A DNA stretch of 64,000 nt from positions 5,580,001-5,644,000 of the forward strand of contig JAZARR010000088.1 of the NCBI GenBank assembly GCA_037389465.1, written 5' to 3'. A program made the translations under genes and the position numbers. Every line of letters starts with the position of its first letter. The first letter of the stretch is position 1. Shown in pieces: positions 14,901 to 28,300 of the stretch. Origin of the DNA: Baylisascaris procyonis. Lineage: Eukaryota; Nematoda; Chromadorea; Rhabditida; Ascarididae. The notes under the pieces were generated by a model. The model was not told the origin of the DNA and made no database searches. It saw only the letters and a list, made by a program, of their open reading frames with translations.

Positions 14901-15837
14901 AACTCTCATCGATGAAAAAGTTGGCGCTTGATATGTTAAATGAATTAATACCGTATCTGAGACTCATAGCCTCATATTCTAAACGATAGAAGCAATAGTC
15001 ACTTGTAGGTTGAAATTTTTTAGGCCTTTGTGATATTCGTAATAAAACTTTTTCCCGTATATTTCATTAATTTTCGCATATATCTGCATGTAAAGGACGA
15101 GAAGAGCAGAGAGGAATAGTTTCCGTCATATCAGTATCCATAATATTTCAGATGCTTTCTCTACAAGTGAATGATATAGATGTACAGTAACGATTAGCTA
15201 GTGAATGATACATCCGACCGTTGCGGAATTCTTTGTTGCTCACCACAATGTTTCGATAGAAGTCTTGATGGTTCAGTCGCAAGTGCCAATTCTTGGACGT
15301 TTTTAAATACCTAGGAGTAATACTTGGAAGTATGCAGCAAATGCATATTTGAGCAAATGAATAAATAATTATTTCAGGAAATAAAAATTGGGCCGACATG
15401 GAAAAAAAGGAAGTTTGAATATCATTTTTTTTAAGGGAGAAGGGGGAAGGGTTTATTAATCCTGTTTGAAGGATAGCGCCATAAGAAGTGCATCATCTAG
15501 GCAATGCGCTTACCTATTGTTACCGTTTAGTATGATATCAGCTTTAATGCGCAAGTATTTAAATTGTTGACATTAAGTTTATCTTTGCATGTTCTAGATT
15601 TTATTAAGGCAAAAGTTGTTTTATTTAAATAAAAATTTGAAGGCATAAAAAAATGAAAAACATTTTTTTTATTATATTTATACTCATTATTTTTACAACA
15701 ATGCGCCGATAATTGAATTCCTAAACATTTGAATCTAAGAGATGAGTTGATAAAAACTTCCATGAATCTTAAAGTCATATATTAGAAATTCTTTTCAATA
15801 AATTAGACATAATATAAAGCGCTCATTCTGGGCGCAA

Positions 15838-16060
15838 TGAAACGTCGTAAAGTGAGGTACCGCATATGTGGTAGCGACCTGCCCGTTCTTGCACCCAACA
15901 ACAACGATCCGCCCTCGGCGCTTGTTCGGCTCTGTCTTTGCTCGCTATCTTTGCTTCAATCACGACCCGCTGCTCTCGTATGCCCGATCGCATTGCTTTG
16001 CTCTCCGGCCACATTTCGCCATTCAACCGAAATCAACTCACCGTTCAGCAGCGTATATTC
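15838..16060. other. GC-rich island
   Basis: A second island with CAACAACAAC near its left edge (about 15897) and many CGC and GCTC words, open in two plus frames and one minus frame. No domain is recognisable. See the finding on the island series. Confidence 0.3.
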
Positions 16061-18340
16061 TTGACTTTTTTCTAGTTCATTATGATAGAGCTGAGCAACA
16101 CTTCCTCGTAGATCGAGAAACTAAAACCAGTTAATAATCCCTGCAGCATTTCACTTTGTTAGAATATAGATCAGAGAACTAAGAATTGCAACTTCTAATC
16201 GCGTTTTTTTCCCCCACAGAAAGTTGACTTTTTTTCGAAAAACGCTCCGAATGTAAAGGTACTTTTGATCCTAGTATGGTAAACGATCGAAGGATCATAG
16301 TGACGTATCAATAAGTATGAAGCACGAATAAAGTACGACCACTATAACGTAAGCCGCTAGATGACGACATTAAAGCTTAAACGTGAGCAATTCACAGGCT
16401 GCCAGCAACTGACTGTTAGGTTGATCAAACCGCCCCGAAACATAAGTTTCGGCGTCTACTCAAAACCCTTCATCATTGCTTCTGAATACGCTGACCATTA
16501 TTGCTCCAAAGATTTGTGCAGCACTCAGCTCGAATCTTGTACTGCTGAGGTTATTTGTTGTGCTCGAAAATATTCATTGCAAAATGTGTTCATCGTTTCG
16601 TAATGTTTCGTTGTACGTTTATAGTTTATGTGATGTATACGCGAAATATTTGCGTCATTCATCCATCGTTTTTTTAGTTACTTTTTTTTTTGTTTGTTCA
16701 AACTCTAACATAGTGACGTCATAAATGTAGAATCCTACTCAAATTTTTTCTCTTTTTTTGCCGAATCGATATTAAAATTGAAGTCATCTATTTGTAGGCT
16801 ACTGCTATTAATCGTTATACGTTCGTTTCATCACCACCTCATTTACAACAATCATTTATTGCTTGTAAGTTTAAATAAAATTAAATTCCTTCTAAGCTTT
16901 CCTTTACTTTTTTTAACGAAATTGCTCGTCTTCGAAACTGTAGTCACTTTGGCTCTTACATAATTGCTGTTTGTTGTCACCAATAGAACAAAGTTCACGC
17001 GATGGAATAATTGCTTATACGAGCCACATTTCAATTACTCTCCTTTCTGGGTGACATATTATGAGATTATAAGATTTTCCAGATAATCGAAGCCTTCATT
17101 TGCTTGAAAACCACCACATTCGGAGTTTAGACTACCTGAGCAATTCTGAGCCCATCCTTACGGCATCTGTCAAAGACCACTCATTCATGGCTTGGTCTTA
17201 TGAAAATTCCGTACTTAATATCCAAATGTTCGAACATCCCTAGACATACAAGTTTGCTATAGCGATCTGAGTTCATATGAGCACAAGATAGCACTGGGAT
17301 AGTTTCAGGTGATACCGGATATGCGAAGTGATTTGGGCGAGTGCGAAATAATACCAGATGTTCCACATAGCAAATGATAGCGAAAGTTAATGCGAATAAC
17401 CTTTTATTACCTATCCATAGATAAGAAAATAATTTTCTACGAAGAGAGAAGATTGCATGTTTCTCATGTCACTAAATCTTCTTTATGAACGATATCGATT
17501 CGATACTATTTCAAATATGCGAATTGAATTCTGAATTCAGGATGGTCTTTTGATTAGCGATCTTCCATCGTTGGTATCTGTTAATTCATTCAGTGAGTGT
17601 TGTTAGCAATTTACATCAACTACCTCCATGCTATTCTAAAATAATTCGTCTCGATAGCGCTGCGTTGTGCGAAAAAATCCGAACATAGAACGCTTTGCAC
17701 AACATTCAAATGCATTAGCTTATTCGACTACGTAAACTTTCATCTTAGCCACTTTGTGTATGCAGATGTATATATATATATGTTGGCCAAACATGCACGA
17801 AGACCGACTTTTTTTTGCCAACAACTCTTTGCAGTGTCCGATATCCGCTTAGAGCTGGGCGATCACATACCTGCAAATGCACTTTCCAAGCATTCATCTA
17901 CTAAACGATCTACGTACAAAGGAGGCCTTGAAAAAGATTCGGCAATTTGTATAGGTCCCGATTTTGTGTACACTAAGAAATTGGTTGACCTTTAATCTGT
18001 AACTGACAAATAATAGTAATTCGTGACGGAAAGGCAATTTGTTGTTATTACTGTATGTTTTTTTTTTCAAACATTGCTTTCATAGCTGTTTTCTCACTTT
18101 TTCTTAAATTACTATCTACTCCTTTCATGTAGAACTTTCCTTGTCGCATTCTTACCGTTGTATTCGTCTAACTCCAGCGTTGACCGTTTCTATAAATAAA
18201 CCACTACACTGCTTCTGGTCAAAATTCAACCGTATCACAACGAATTAAACCCCACTCAACGCTTCAAAAGGTTTAAATCTATGAAGTCAAGTTGTACGAT
18301 ATAAAGGACTCAACTGCTCATTTATATCATTAGCTTGCGT

Positions 18341-18365
18341 CCTCCCCTCCCCCCCTCCCTCCCTC
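18341..18365 (-). other. C-rich tract, G-quadruplex motif on the minus strand
   Basis: The tract has at least four runs of three or more C separated by single T, which is the pattern for an intramolecular G-quadruplex on the minus strand or an i-motif on the plus strand. It lies inside the gene-free 22-kb stretch. Confidence 0.5.
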
Positions 18366-21300
18366 TCATCCTTATATTTTAGGTTTCGCATCTATCTCAA
18401 GAATGGCATCCGAAAGAAGAAACGATGCAGACCATGAGGAACATTTGATAAATGTAGGCCGACTCACATTTGCCTCTTATTTGTAATGCGTATCCGGTGA
18501 TTCATAGGTATGCTCTTCTAAACAATAGAATTAATCCAATTTGTCAAGTGATTCATTTACGCTCAAATCCTCACATTTCTGCTTACTCTCTAAGCTGAAT
18601 ATTTTTTTTTTTTTAATCACTTACGAAGTAATGTTTATACGGCGAGCTGATAGTTGTTTCACATTTCGAATATGTACTTTAACGTTAGCACGTTATTGTT
18701 ACAATAAAAGAGGATATTTCATCACGCAAATCTACTCAAATTTCTTATGCGGAAATGAGTCTTTTTGCAATTTATGAGAAGAATATAATAACTTCTAGTG
18801 TTATTCTCATGTATTTTTTTCGGGAAGAGCAAAAATATTTTTCAAAGAAAAGACGCATCAAATTTTGAATAAAGTGAATTCAGAGCATATTAATGTGGCA
18901 TTATGCAAATGTTTAGTCTTACTCTTATATCAATAACTTTGTAATAAAGTTGTTGGTCGTTTATTGATAACTGAAACATAAGATAAACCATTGTAATGCG
19001 ATTAACAAGTCATTTCATAAGAGGAACTAACATAAGGAATAGTGACTTGTTAAGCACATATATTAATCGCTATACATTTGCATTTAATGATTATATTCAA
19101 AGTTTCGCTGAAAAATTTTACATAAAGCGGCAAACTTTCACCCAGTTTCTTCATTGCCAAGACGAACTCCGTATCCGACAACGGCAAAGACTGCTGATAT
19201 GCTAATTTTAGAATCATATCACAGTATTTTTGCTGTTCTTGGGTTCAGAGTATTATCGTTGTTGTTACCTTCGGACGTCTCACATTTATCTTAACAACAA
19301 CTCAGTTCATCGCTATTTTTTCCTCAACACCTATCACTACTGCAAAGAGATAAACAATGGAAGTGTCGATTATGAATTATATTACTGGAATGCGATCTAG
19401 GCTGCAATACGACAATTCAGTTTTGCTATTCGTTTGCTATTAGCTATACTCATTTTCTTGCTTCTTTACTATTACACTTGAAAAGAAAGCATACAGAAAT
19501 CTCAAGAACCACTCTATTTTGTTTGTTCTTCTAGGAAAGAATCTACGCAGTATTCGAAGATCTACAAACGATTTGAGAAAATAGCTGTCACTATATGGAA
19601 AATTCAGATTCGAGAAAATGGAGAGAATAAAGATTAAATAAAGATTCAAAGTAAACTGTTCACCAAACACAGTATTTAAAACTATATGAATTAGTATGTA
19701 ATCGATTTCAGAAGAAGTGAGGAATCACCTCAAGAAGACTATACAGCATTTCTATTGGCATAAAATAATCTCAAAAAGAAGCGAAATGTTTCACATCGAA
19801 AAAAAAAATATATCGACTTTCGAGTATAACAACTTAAAAGCTATCTCCACTCTCTCAGTAAAGAAATAAGAAATGATTGCCAAAATATAAAAGTAATAAA
19901 TTTGCAGTGGAAAATATTAACATTTAAAACAGCAATAATGCATCATCTAAATCAAATAACTTAAAGAGAGGATTGCAAAAAAAAAAAGTCAACATTTATG
20001 CCAACATTTGAACGAAGAAAATTTATGAAATATTAAATAAAATATTAGTTTTTTTAATGTCCAATAACTCTATAATGGATCATTTCATCTAATATCGCCA
20101 CTAATCGGAATCAAAAATATGAATATTTCAAGAAATCCCGTGTTCATTGTTGAATATGTTGGAAAATTTTTAAATATCAATATTTTCGGTGAAAAATTTA
20201 TTCCATTCGTTTTAAAATATTGTCTATCTTCATGCCGATCGTAAAGCAAATCGGAATGAAGATTCAATGCTTCATTTAGTAGATTATCTAAAATTCACTT
20301 AATGAAAGCGTTTTGCAATTATTCACACAAAAAAACCCCTCTCAAAGACTTTATTATTGATGATACCTTCAAATCAGTCATCTCTAATGATTTTCAATAA
20401 AGCCCTCATTCGAATCATTTGTAAAACGCATCTTTGGATTCGGAAATAATTTAAAGAGCCCAAGTAAAAAGTGATTTTTATTAATGCAAAAGATCCATTT
20501 CAATATACTTGCGATAATATAAAGCAGGAATTGCATCGAATGGGCAACTGCTTATAATATGGATGATACCGCGCGTTGATATGATGGCCGTATAAATTCT
20601 CCCATCAATACACTACAAATCTTTTTAAAGTCGTATAGACAAAGCGGGCTTGTAACATCGCATAGTTCAGTGATTATACAGCATTACAGAATCTCTTTCA
20701 AAATAACCCCACCCCCCATCCCTTTGAGCTGTTAACAGACAATTAAATAAAAAAAGCCCACCTAAGTAATTCAGCATATAATCATTCCGAAGCGTTCAGT
20801 TGGACATAGACTGTTTTAAAAGAAATTCAACTTATTTGGCAATAAATAAACCGGTTAAAGGTTTTAGTAAAATTTGGAAAACACACTAAAGACGGAGCAC
20901 AAAAGGAAAAGGTTATTGTAGAACGCCTAAAATGTACTCAGAGTCATCGTCGCTCAGAGGATATCACCATGCGTTACTCAATTATCCTGCTATATATTGC
21001 TGTCCGGTGTCAAGTAACAATTCGCAAACATAAAATACCATGAAATCCTGATTATAAGACCTTGTATTTGTAGACTTCCGAGTTAATCAAAGAATAAGAG
21101 GAAGGAAGAGAAAGAAGGAGGTGAAGGGAAAGGAAATGACGACACAACTAAGAGGAATCTGGTAACTTTTCTGATCTTTTAGTAAGCTCAAATTTTTCAA
21201 CTAAAACCACCATCCCCTAATATAATCAGAAACACGAATATATAGATATGAAATTGTTGAAGAGAAATGAAAGGATTTGTGTTAAATACACATCATGATG

Positions 21301-22248
21301 CGAAACAAACCAAACGCAGTGAATCCTTATGTAATGGATTAAAACACCTTGAGGTGACATTGAACAATAGTTTCAAATATTTCCGGGTGCCCGCATTCCG
21401 AATAAGCCATCAGAAAGCTTTTTCACTCTGTATCATTTTCAACGTCAACTGTAGTAAAAATTCACTTCTAAAATGAGAGTGTGTCATTTGTACTGAAATT
21501 TTTAACAAAAGCATCATAAATATTAATATTGGATTGAAGCTTAGATCAAACATTTACCACCAAGTAAACAATGTTGCCTTCAATTTAAAATATTCATCCT
21601 CTCATAATATGATATTTACTTTCAAGTATAAGCCGCAGTGAGATTAAAGAGTCGACTTTAGGAAAATCTTCATATTGGTCAATTCTAAGCTTCATTTACG
21701 AGATGTGATTGTTGAATTACTCTCGATGATCGCTGAGCAGATGAAACTAAAACGGAAAGTGAAAACCTCTGAGTTTAGTGATAACAGTAATAAGTAATAA
21801 TAATAATAATCCACTACATTCGATCATTTATGTTGTTGAATTTCGTGGATTTTTATTGTAATACTTAGAAGATATTATAGTCAACTTTTTGAGTATATCC
21901 GTTGCGCTTATATTCTGAAATTTTTTCTCGCTCAGTTTGAGAGTCTCCATTCAAATTGCAGCATTTATGACTGCTCTTTGATGTAGAGAAAGTTTTTCAG
22001 TAACAAGGAAAATAGTGGCATCAAGTTCCCAATGCTTTTATTTTCAAAAATACATCTTCGGGCTATCAAGGATAGTTGTGAATTAATGTGAGACATCCAC
22101 CTCAGGAATGAGTGATTTCTTCAACTTTCAGGGTGGCACGTAGAGATGACGTCACCTAAGCTCCCGTAACCCTTCATTTGCACTATAGTTTGAGCATTTA
22201 AATATGCATAATAAATTATTTACCATTATATACTGGGTATTTCCTAAT

Positions 22249-22254
22249 TTTCAG
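22249..22254 (+). promoter_or_regulatory. possible trans-splice acceptor of the gene at 22.4 kb
   Basis: A TTTTCAG-type acceptor about 140 bases before the chosen start codon, with no obvious upstream coding exon. In nematodes such a site could receive a spliced leader, or it may close a 5' UTR intron. This is inferred from the motif only. Confidence 0.3.
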
Positions 22255-22396
22255 GTGAATATTCATAATATATTTTTGTCGGCTCAACTCTTAAAGCGAA
22301 AATTTCTAAAAAAAAGTGTGCTGAATGCGGTATATTTTGGAGCGCAAAATATTTATGCGCCAAACGCGTCATATCTGCGGCAATTTTAAAAGCGAA

Positions 22397-25300
22397 ATGT
22401 CAACGAATAATTTAGCAAATGATTTCATTGTGGTAGAGCATCATCATTCGGCGAGTAGTTGCAATATTGATGAACGCATCGAACGTCGATGTAATGCATC
22501 TGAAGTTGGATGTGGCGATCGTGATGAACGTACAATTAGTGGACATTATAACTTAAGAATGGATACACTTGGTGATGTTAGTCGATCACATCAACCGAGA
22601 ATTTACGATGAAGCAACTTCAACACAACGATCACATCGTATGCTTTTTTTTTTTTTGCTTTATTTTATTTGGTTTATTACGATTAATAAGGGAGACAACA
22701 AATACCTCTGAAGTGGGATGACGAGGTTTTGTTGATGGAATTCGTGGTTGAATACGAACGGAAGCATACCCACAGAGAAAGGTGTTCGTTTAAATGAGCT
22801 TATTTCAAGCATTAAATTTTAAACAAAAGTTTTTCTCTTTAAAATGCTTTTTACCATGTTAGAAACAAAACTATCATCACCTCATAATACTGTATATCAA
22901 TGTGGGCATAGTTTCGCTTTTAATCCACTCTTCATATTAGTGTCAAAAAAACTCGACTTTGGATTTAATTATGGGAAAGGAGGGGGGGAGTGGGAAATTG
23001 TGCTGGAATGGGTACAATTCCTTGGTCGTAGTTCGGAAAAATTCTATTTTTCTATTAATATAGGTCAGAGGTCGAAAGCACTAGAAATGGTGGCCTCCTA
23101 TTTTTCGAGCACTTCGACTATTTTATTGTCGGCAAATATTCAAAACTCCGCGAACTATTTCAAACATTTCATCAAAATAACTCATAAATAGTTATTTTTG
23201 TTATTGGTAAGTTCCCAAAAAATTTTTGAACCCCCCAAAAAATTCCCTCGCTGAATGCCTTGTTGAGGGGTTTGCCAAAAAAAGGCTGGCTAGTAAATTG
23301 ATCATAACAATTACAGGAGATCAAGGCACTACTCAGCAATATTTTTGTAGTGTTTAATATTAGATCGTAGTGCTGTATCGATGAGAATGAACGGTATAGT
23401 TGGGAGCTCGAATATCACATATCTATCTAATGTATTTATAATGATCTATTGATTTGGTGCTTTATCGATGTAGAGAAAAGAGTCCTTTGTTGATGTTGGT
23501 GCCTTCATTGATGTTAGTGCCTTCGTTAATGTTAGCGTCTTCATCTTCACAGTTTCTTGTTCACGCGAAACTGTAGTTTCATGTTGTGATACGAAATTTT
23601 TTCTTGTGCAACATTTCAAAAATTTTTAAGTTTTTCCCCAATTTTTCTCAGCAAGCGATAACTACACCATATTACTTAATATTAGAACCCCGGGGTTTGT
23701 AAATTTCCCAAGGTTTTAGAGAGGAAAGTTTATTGAAGGGAGGCTGTTTCTTCCCTGTCACAAGGTCGATACACAGCTTGTATAATTAAGAGTTCATGCA
23801 TATAAGAGGGATATATTTATTTGCGCTGACTTGCAAAAAAGGGGAGGGCTAGCTGTTAGCGTCTCTAAGAGGATAGAAGAAGCACCAGAGAGAAGTAAGG
23901 GTTTCTAATAAGCCAATTTTTCGGCTTGCTTCATTTGCAAAGGATAGTGCTTCTAAAATCGTGTAATCATTTATGCTAAATATTTGCAGCCGCAGTGTTT
24001 GAAAAAAAAAAATTTTTTTCGGCTTGACTAGTTCCATAGTATGTGACATTTTCAAATTTTTCCATGATGGCTTATTGAGTGGAGCAATGCACCGGATATT
24101 TGATGGCATGTTCTTTTTAGCACTTTTTTATATTGCTTTCTAAAACTTATTTTGCTAATTTCAGTGATGAACGATGGTATCCTAGTCAAATTGGCCGATG
24201 TGGATTGCGTCACCGAAGAGACAGTTGTTAATGTTAGTGCATCATCTTTTGCTTCTTCGTTTTATTTTTACAAAGTTTTTTTATTCCAATTATTTAGCTA
24301 AATATATAGAAATTTTTGTAGTAAATCATTGCTTGCATTGTTTCTACTCTCAATTACATTTACGACTATATAATAATGGCATGTACGTGTTTTCCACTTC
24401 AATTTGCTCACAAAAATGCCGTATTGCGCTCTATCTTGAATACATTTGTGCTTTGAACTCGAACATTATAGATAGAAGGAGCGGATTGTGAACCAACTGC
24501 AAAGTATGCATGCGTCGTCGAGGATGAAATTGCACAGACAGGACGATTACTGAGATCACGACCAGGAATACGTCGTTTGCAATCGGTACAACAGATGTCA
24601 CATATAAAGAAAACAGCTCCTGCAAAGGTTCGACTAACTCCTTTCATCGTCGGAATGAGGCATCTGTGATGAAAAAGAAACTGTTACATTAAAAAAACCG
24701 ATTAAATAAGGATCGGATCCGCAGTGCTTGTCCAATTTCGAGTAAATCTATAAAACAGTAGAACAATTATACCCCAAGTTTATTGTACGAAACTTGTAGA
24801 ATCCGGAAAAAACAGCAACCGGAAATTTCAACGTAACATAATTTGGGAAACAGAGTGAAGGAGTGAAACCATAAATGAGCATTTTAGTTGTACCAACTTC
24901 ACGCACTGTTATTGCTATCTCACAACAAAAATAGACTCCATCTTATAATTGAAATGAAAAAAGATGAGATCAGCAGCTTAACGATTAATGGTTCGGATCC
25001 CGTTTGTGAATGAATTTTTTTGTTGACTATTTTTTGTTCTGTCGTTGTCAGTATAAATTTCATTAAGGCTTCATTAACTTGCATTTATGCACATTTATGG
25101 CGATGCGTTTAATTAATGGACAGTATGGATTATAAAATGTATTGTTGTTTGTGGATGATGGTTTGTTTTCATTACGTGTTTAAGGTGTTGATGACAGAGG
25201 AGAATCTAAGGGGTAATCCGCAGTTATATGTAGTGCAAGGAAGGCGGCGTGCGGCGAAGAGAGAAAATCGAGATTATCGTAAGTGTTTTTTATTTCCTTC

Positions 25301-28300
25301 ATTTTATCGACACTTCTTTTGTTGGTGCTCTTTTTCTTTTATTGCTTTTGAAGGAGGTTTTTATATCTTTTTTGGTTGTGGAGATGTGAAGGTTTATGCG
25401 AAAAGAAGATTAGGATTTGTTGGGCAACTTTGTTTATCTGCTAGCGTTGTTTATTAGAAATGATGCTCGGATAGGTTTTTCTTAGACTCTATGTATCTTT
25501 ATAACGCCCGAGCGGTGGAATATCGATGGGAAATTCGAGTCAAATATTTCAGAATTGAAAATTTTTTTATTAAAAGAAAATTTCTTTCGGGACCTTTCTT
25601 CGCCTCTCACTTTCTTGGTTTTATCGTCATTGATCGTAGTTAACTTTGTTGTTATTGATGTCGGATTTGAGAGGTAAATTTTGGATTGCATGTGCCTTTT
25701 TTCTTCTCTATAATCGATTCTCGTTTTGTAAATGCTTGTTCTCGATGTTTATGAAGGAGGTTTTTGGACCGAGAGGTGCAAAGGTTCATGTGCAGCAAAG
25801 TTTTGGTGGTTTATTGCTGGAGTTATGAGAATATAAACTGAATTGCAGTGTTTGCAGCTCCATCGGACCCTCCACCGCAACTGCATATCGCTACTTTAGA
25901 GGGCCATAGCTCCACACCTTCTATGGCACCTTTATTTCGTCTCTATGGACAAAGTTCCTTAAAACAGGTTTGTGATTTACTCTTTGCTGTTTTAGCTTTC
26001 ATTTCAAAATCAACTTGAGTGACATTCATCACGTATCAAGCACGTTTATATGGAGGGTTAATAAAGTCTACTCATTTACACGAAAATCGAACCTTTGCAA
26101 ACCTAATAGATGTGGTGCTAATTTTAATGGAAAGGTTCATAGCATTGTTTTACATCGACGATAATGAATGCTTTGAAGGCTAGCTTGTCGCTAGAAGAGA
26201 TAACGAGTGAAGAGACATCAAAAGATGTGATAAACGCCATATCTGTAGAACGCGTCGAGGAAGTCGTCGAAGACGATGGCATTGTTCTTGAAGACGATCG
26301 TCAACCTATCCCAGTAGTTAGTTTATGGCTTTAGCTTGTTTTATTTCACTATTTTGTTGCAATGAGATCCATGGTGGATGAATCCAGTTGGGGGATGGCA
26401 AATCGAGAACCGGAAACAAATAATTAACATCTGAGAACAGAAAAAATTCCACTGAAATATTGGAGATTAGCTGAACGTCTAAAAAGGTTACTGAACAAAT
26501 TCATAGTAGATTTATTACAATTGAACTAATTGTTCCATCCTTCCTCCTTCTCCATCTTACCCAGTAAGTATTGGCAAGATTTTTTTTTGTGTTATAAAGT
26601 GTTTTAGTGAGTTTTTACAGTGCGATAAGATCTGTGGCGATGAAGTGGTAGGTGAAGGCGACGAAGATACAACTTTAGATTCTTCGATGGAACGAGTTGA
26701 GGATGTCGCCATGGTGACTGGTGTCATACAAGTGGAGAGGGTGAGAAGATTTCGCTTCAGTTTTTTCATCTTTGTTGCTTGAATTGAGTCCAACAAAATG
26801 CTGGGTTAATAGCAGGTATTATCAAGCTTCTGGTAAGGTTCATTCTCGAACGTTTTTAATGGCCTTCTGAAGGGTCAGTTCACTTTCGATGGAATTTTTT
26901 TCTGCGATTAGCTGATGCTTTCGGATTTTTTTTCACCCACAGATAGACCGAAACTAAATTCACTATTCATTTTATGCCCCATTCCTTTCATTGTTGTCTA
27001 AAAACAAAGTCAAATATTTTTTTTTTGTTTTTTTACTTATTTTCTGGTTGAAACGTTTCATCACTGTATGCCTATATTTCAGAATCAGCTGGTACACAAT
27101 TTCCAACAATGGCCAATGTATTGGGACAGACCAATCGATTTTCAAGTGCGTAAACCTATCGATCATGTGTTTCTTTGATTAGTTGGTGTATTTACTTTCT
27201 TTTGATGCATTTAATGATTGCTGAGTTAGCATTTATATGTTATCGGATATTGTGTTGTACAATTTTAGCTGGTCACTCATTTGCACGATTATAGCTGGTC
27301 ACTTGTTTGCATGATTTTAGCTGGTTACTCATGTTTTTTAATGGCTCATCGACAAATGCTTGTATATGGTCAGTTTTGAGGGCAGAAGATTCGTTTTCAA
27401 AGTGCGCATCGTTGCGGCTCTCATCTCATGCTTATATTCCAGTGACCTCACTGTGGGATTGCTTCCACCGCAGTAGGAAACGAACTACCTCAAAGTGTAG
27501 TGTTTCATCTAGTAAGGGAGGTTGGCAGTGTGAAGTGTGTGAAGCTTGTTCAGATTATGGTTTCCGGTATTGAAGTGCTGCGGTGTCTTAAATAGAAACA
27601 GAAATTGCTTTAGGAAGCTTGTGATATTCTGACACATCAAATAAGCGTTGATCCATCCAAAATTTGCGATTCGGTACCACAAAATTATCGAGGAGAAGGA
27701 ACGTTCATAATCGACTTGCGCGGCTTCGCCAATCGTCATGACGTTTCTTTAGACGGCTTGGGAATGTGGGGCAAGTTTTTTCTTCTTTATCTTTCATGTT
27801 CACATGAATTTCTATTCCTTAAATATTCTTGTATAGGTGGCCGACTCTCATCTGAATCAAACCATCCATGGGAATTTCATTGCTTCGTTCTAGTCGAATG
27901 CGCTACCTTAACATTAATAGAGAAGGTTATAGAAGTGAAACAGTAAGTGGGCAATAAATATAAATGAATGCCTGTTGATGGAAAACGATGGAAAGGTGTT
28001 CAGCTAGCTGAATTGTGGGACTATGATACGACGTCCATGTAAAATGGCAACAACTATTGTATAGTGGCGAGGCTTGTTTTGCATTCATTAGGGCAATGAT
28101 GGATTTAATATTGCGCATTTTCAACTTCTATTTCACCTTCCTTGAATGATCACAAATATTTATGCTTATAAAGGCGAATATTTTTGCTTTGTAATGTATT
28201 AGAAAGCGTTGAAATTGAATGCTGCTTTACTCTTGTCGAGTTTGATCACGGTTGTTATGTAGAGTGATGTTTGACGCGTACAGTATGCGCTTTGCCGCCT

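Larger units (their letters stand above)
1..22254. other. 22-kb AT-rich region without a supportable gene
   Basis: I read all six frames and found no run of exons with consistent splice phases and no recognisable protein family. The longest ORFs (about 130-145 codons) lie in isolation and have compositions expected of AT-rich noise or of simple repeats. The stretch is mostly 65-70% A+T, broken by six GC-richer islands near 2.4, 6.35, 7.4, 9.6, 14.75 and 15.95 kb, which are listed separately. Other contents are a 15-base poly-C run at 6124, a TTTA run near 5095-5120, a CAA run near 5568-5587 and a C-rich tract at 18341. It could be intergenic DNA upstream of the gene at 22.4 kb or a giant intron of a gene outside the window. 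The sequence does not decide between these. Confidence 0.6.

Noticed and set aside
24408..24647. Minus-strand ORF of 79 codons rich in Cys
   Set aside because: It is the shadow of exon 3 of the plus-strand gene, whose acceptor at 24471 and phase fit the flanking exons.
27839..27946. Possible coding exon after a TATAG acceptor (GRLSSESNHP)
   Set aside because: It is phase-compatible with the preceding exon but cannot be joined in frame to the next exon at 28487, and it does not match the second domain copy. The direct GC-AG join does.
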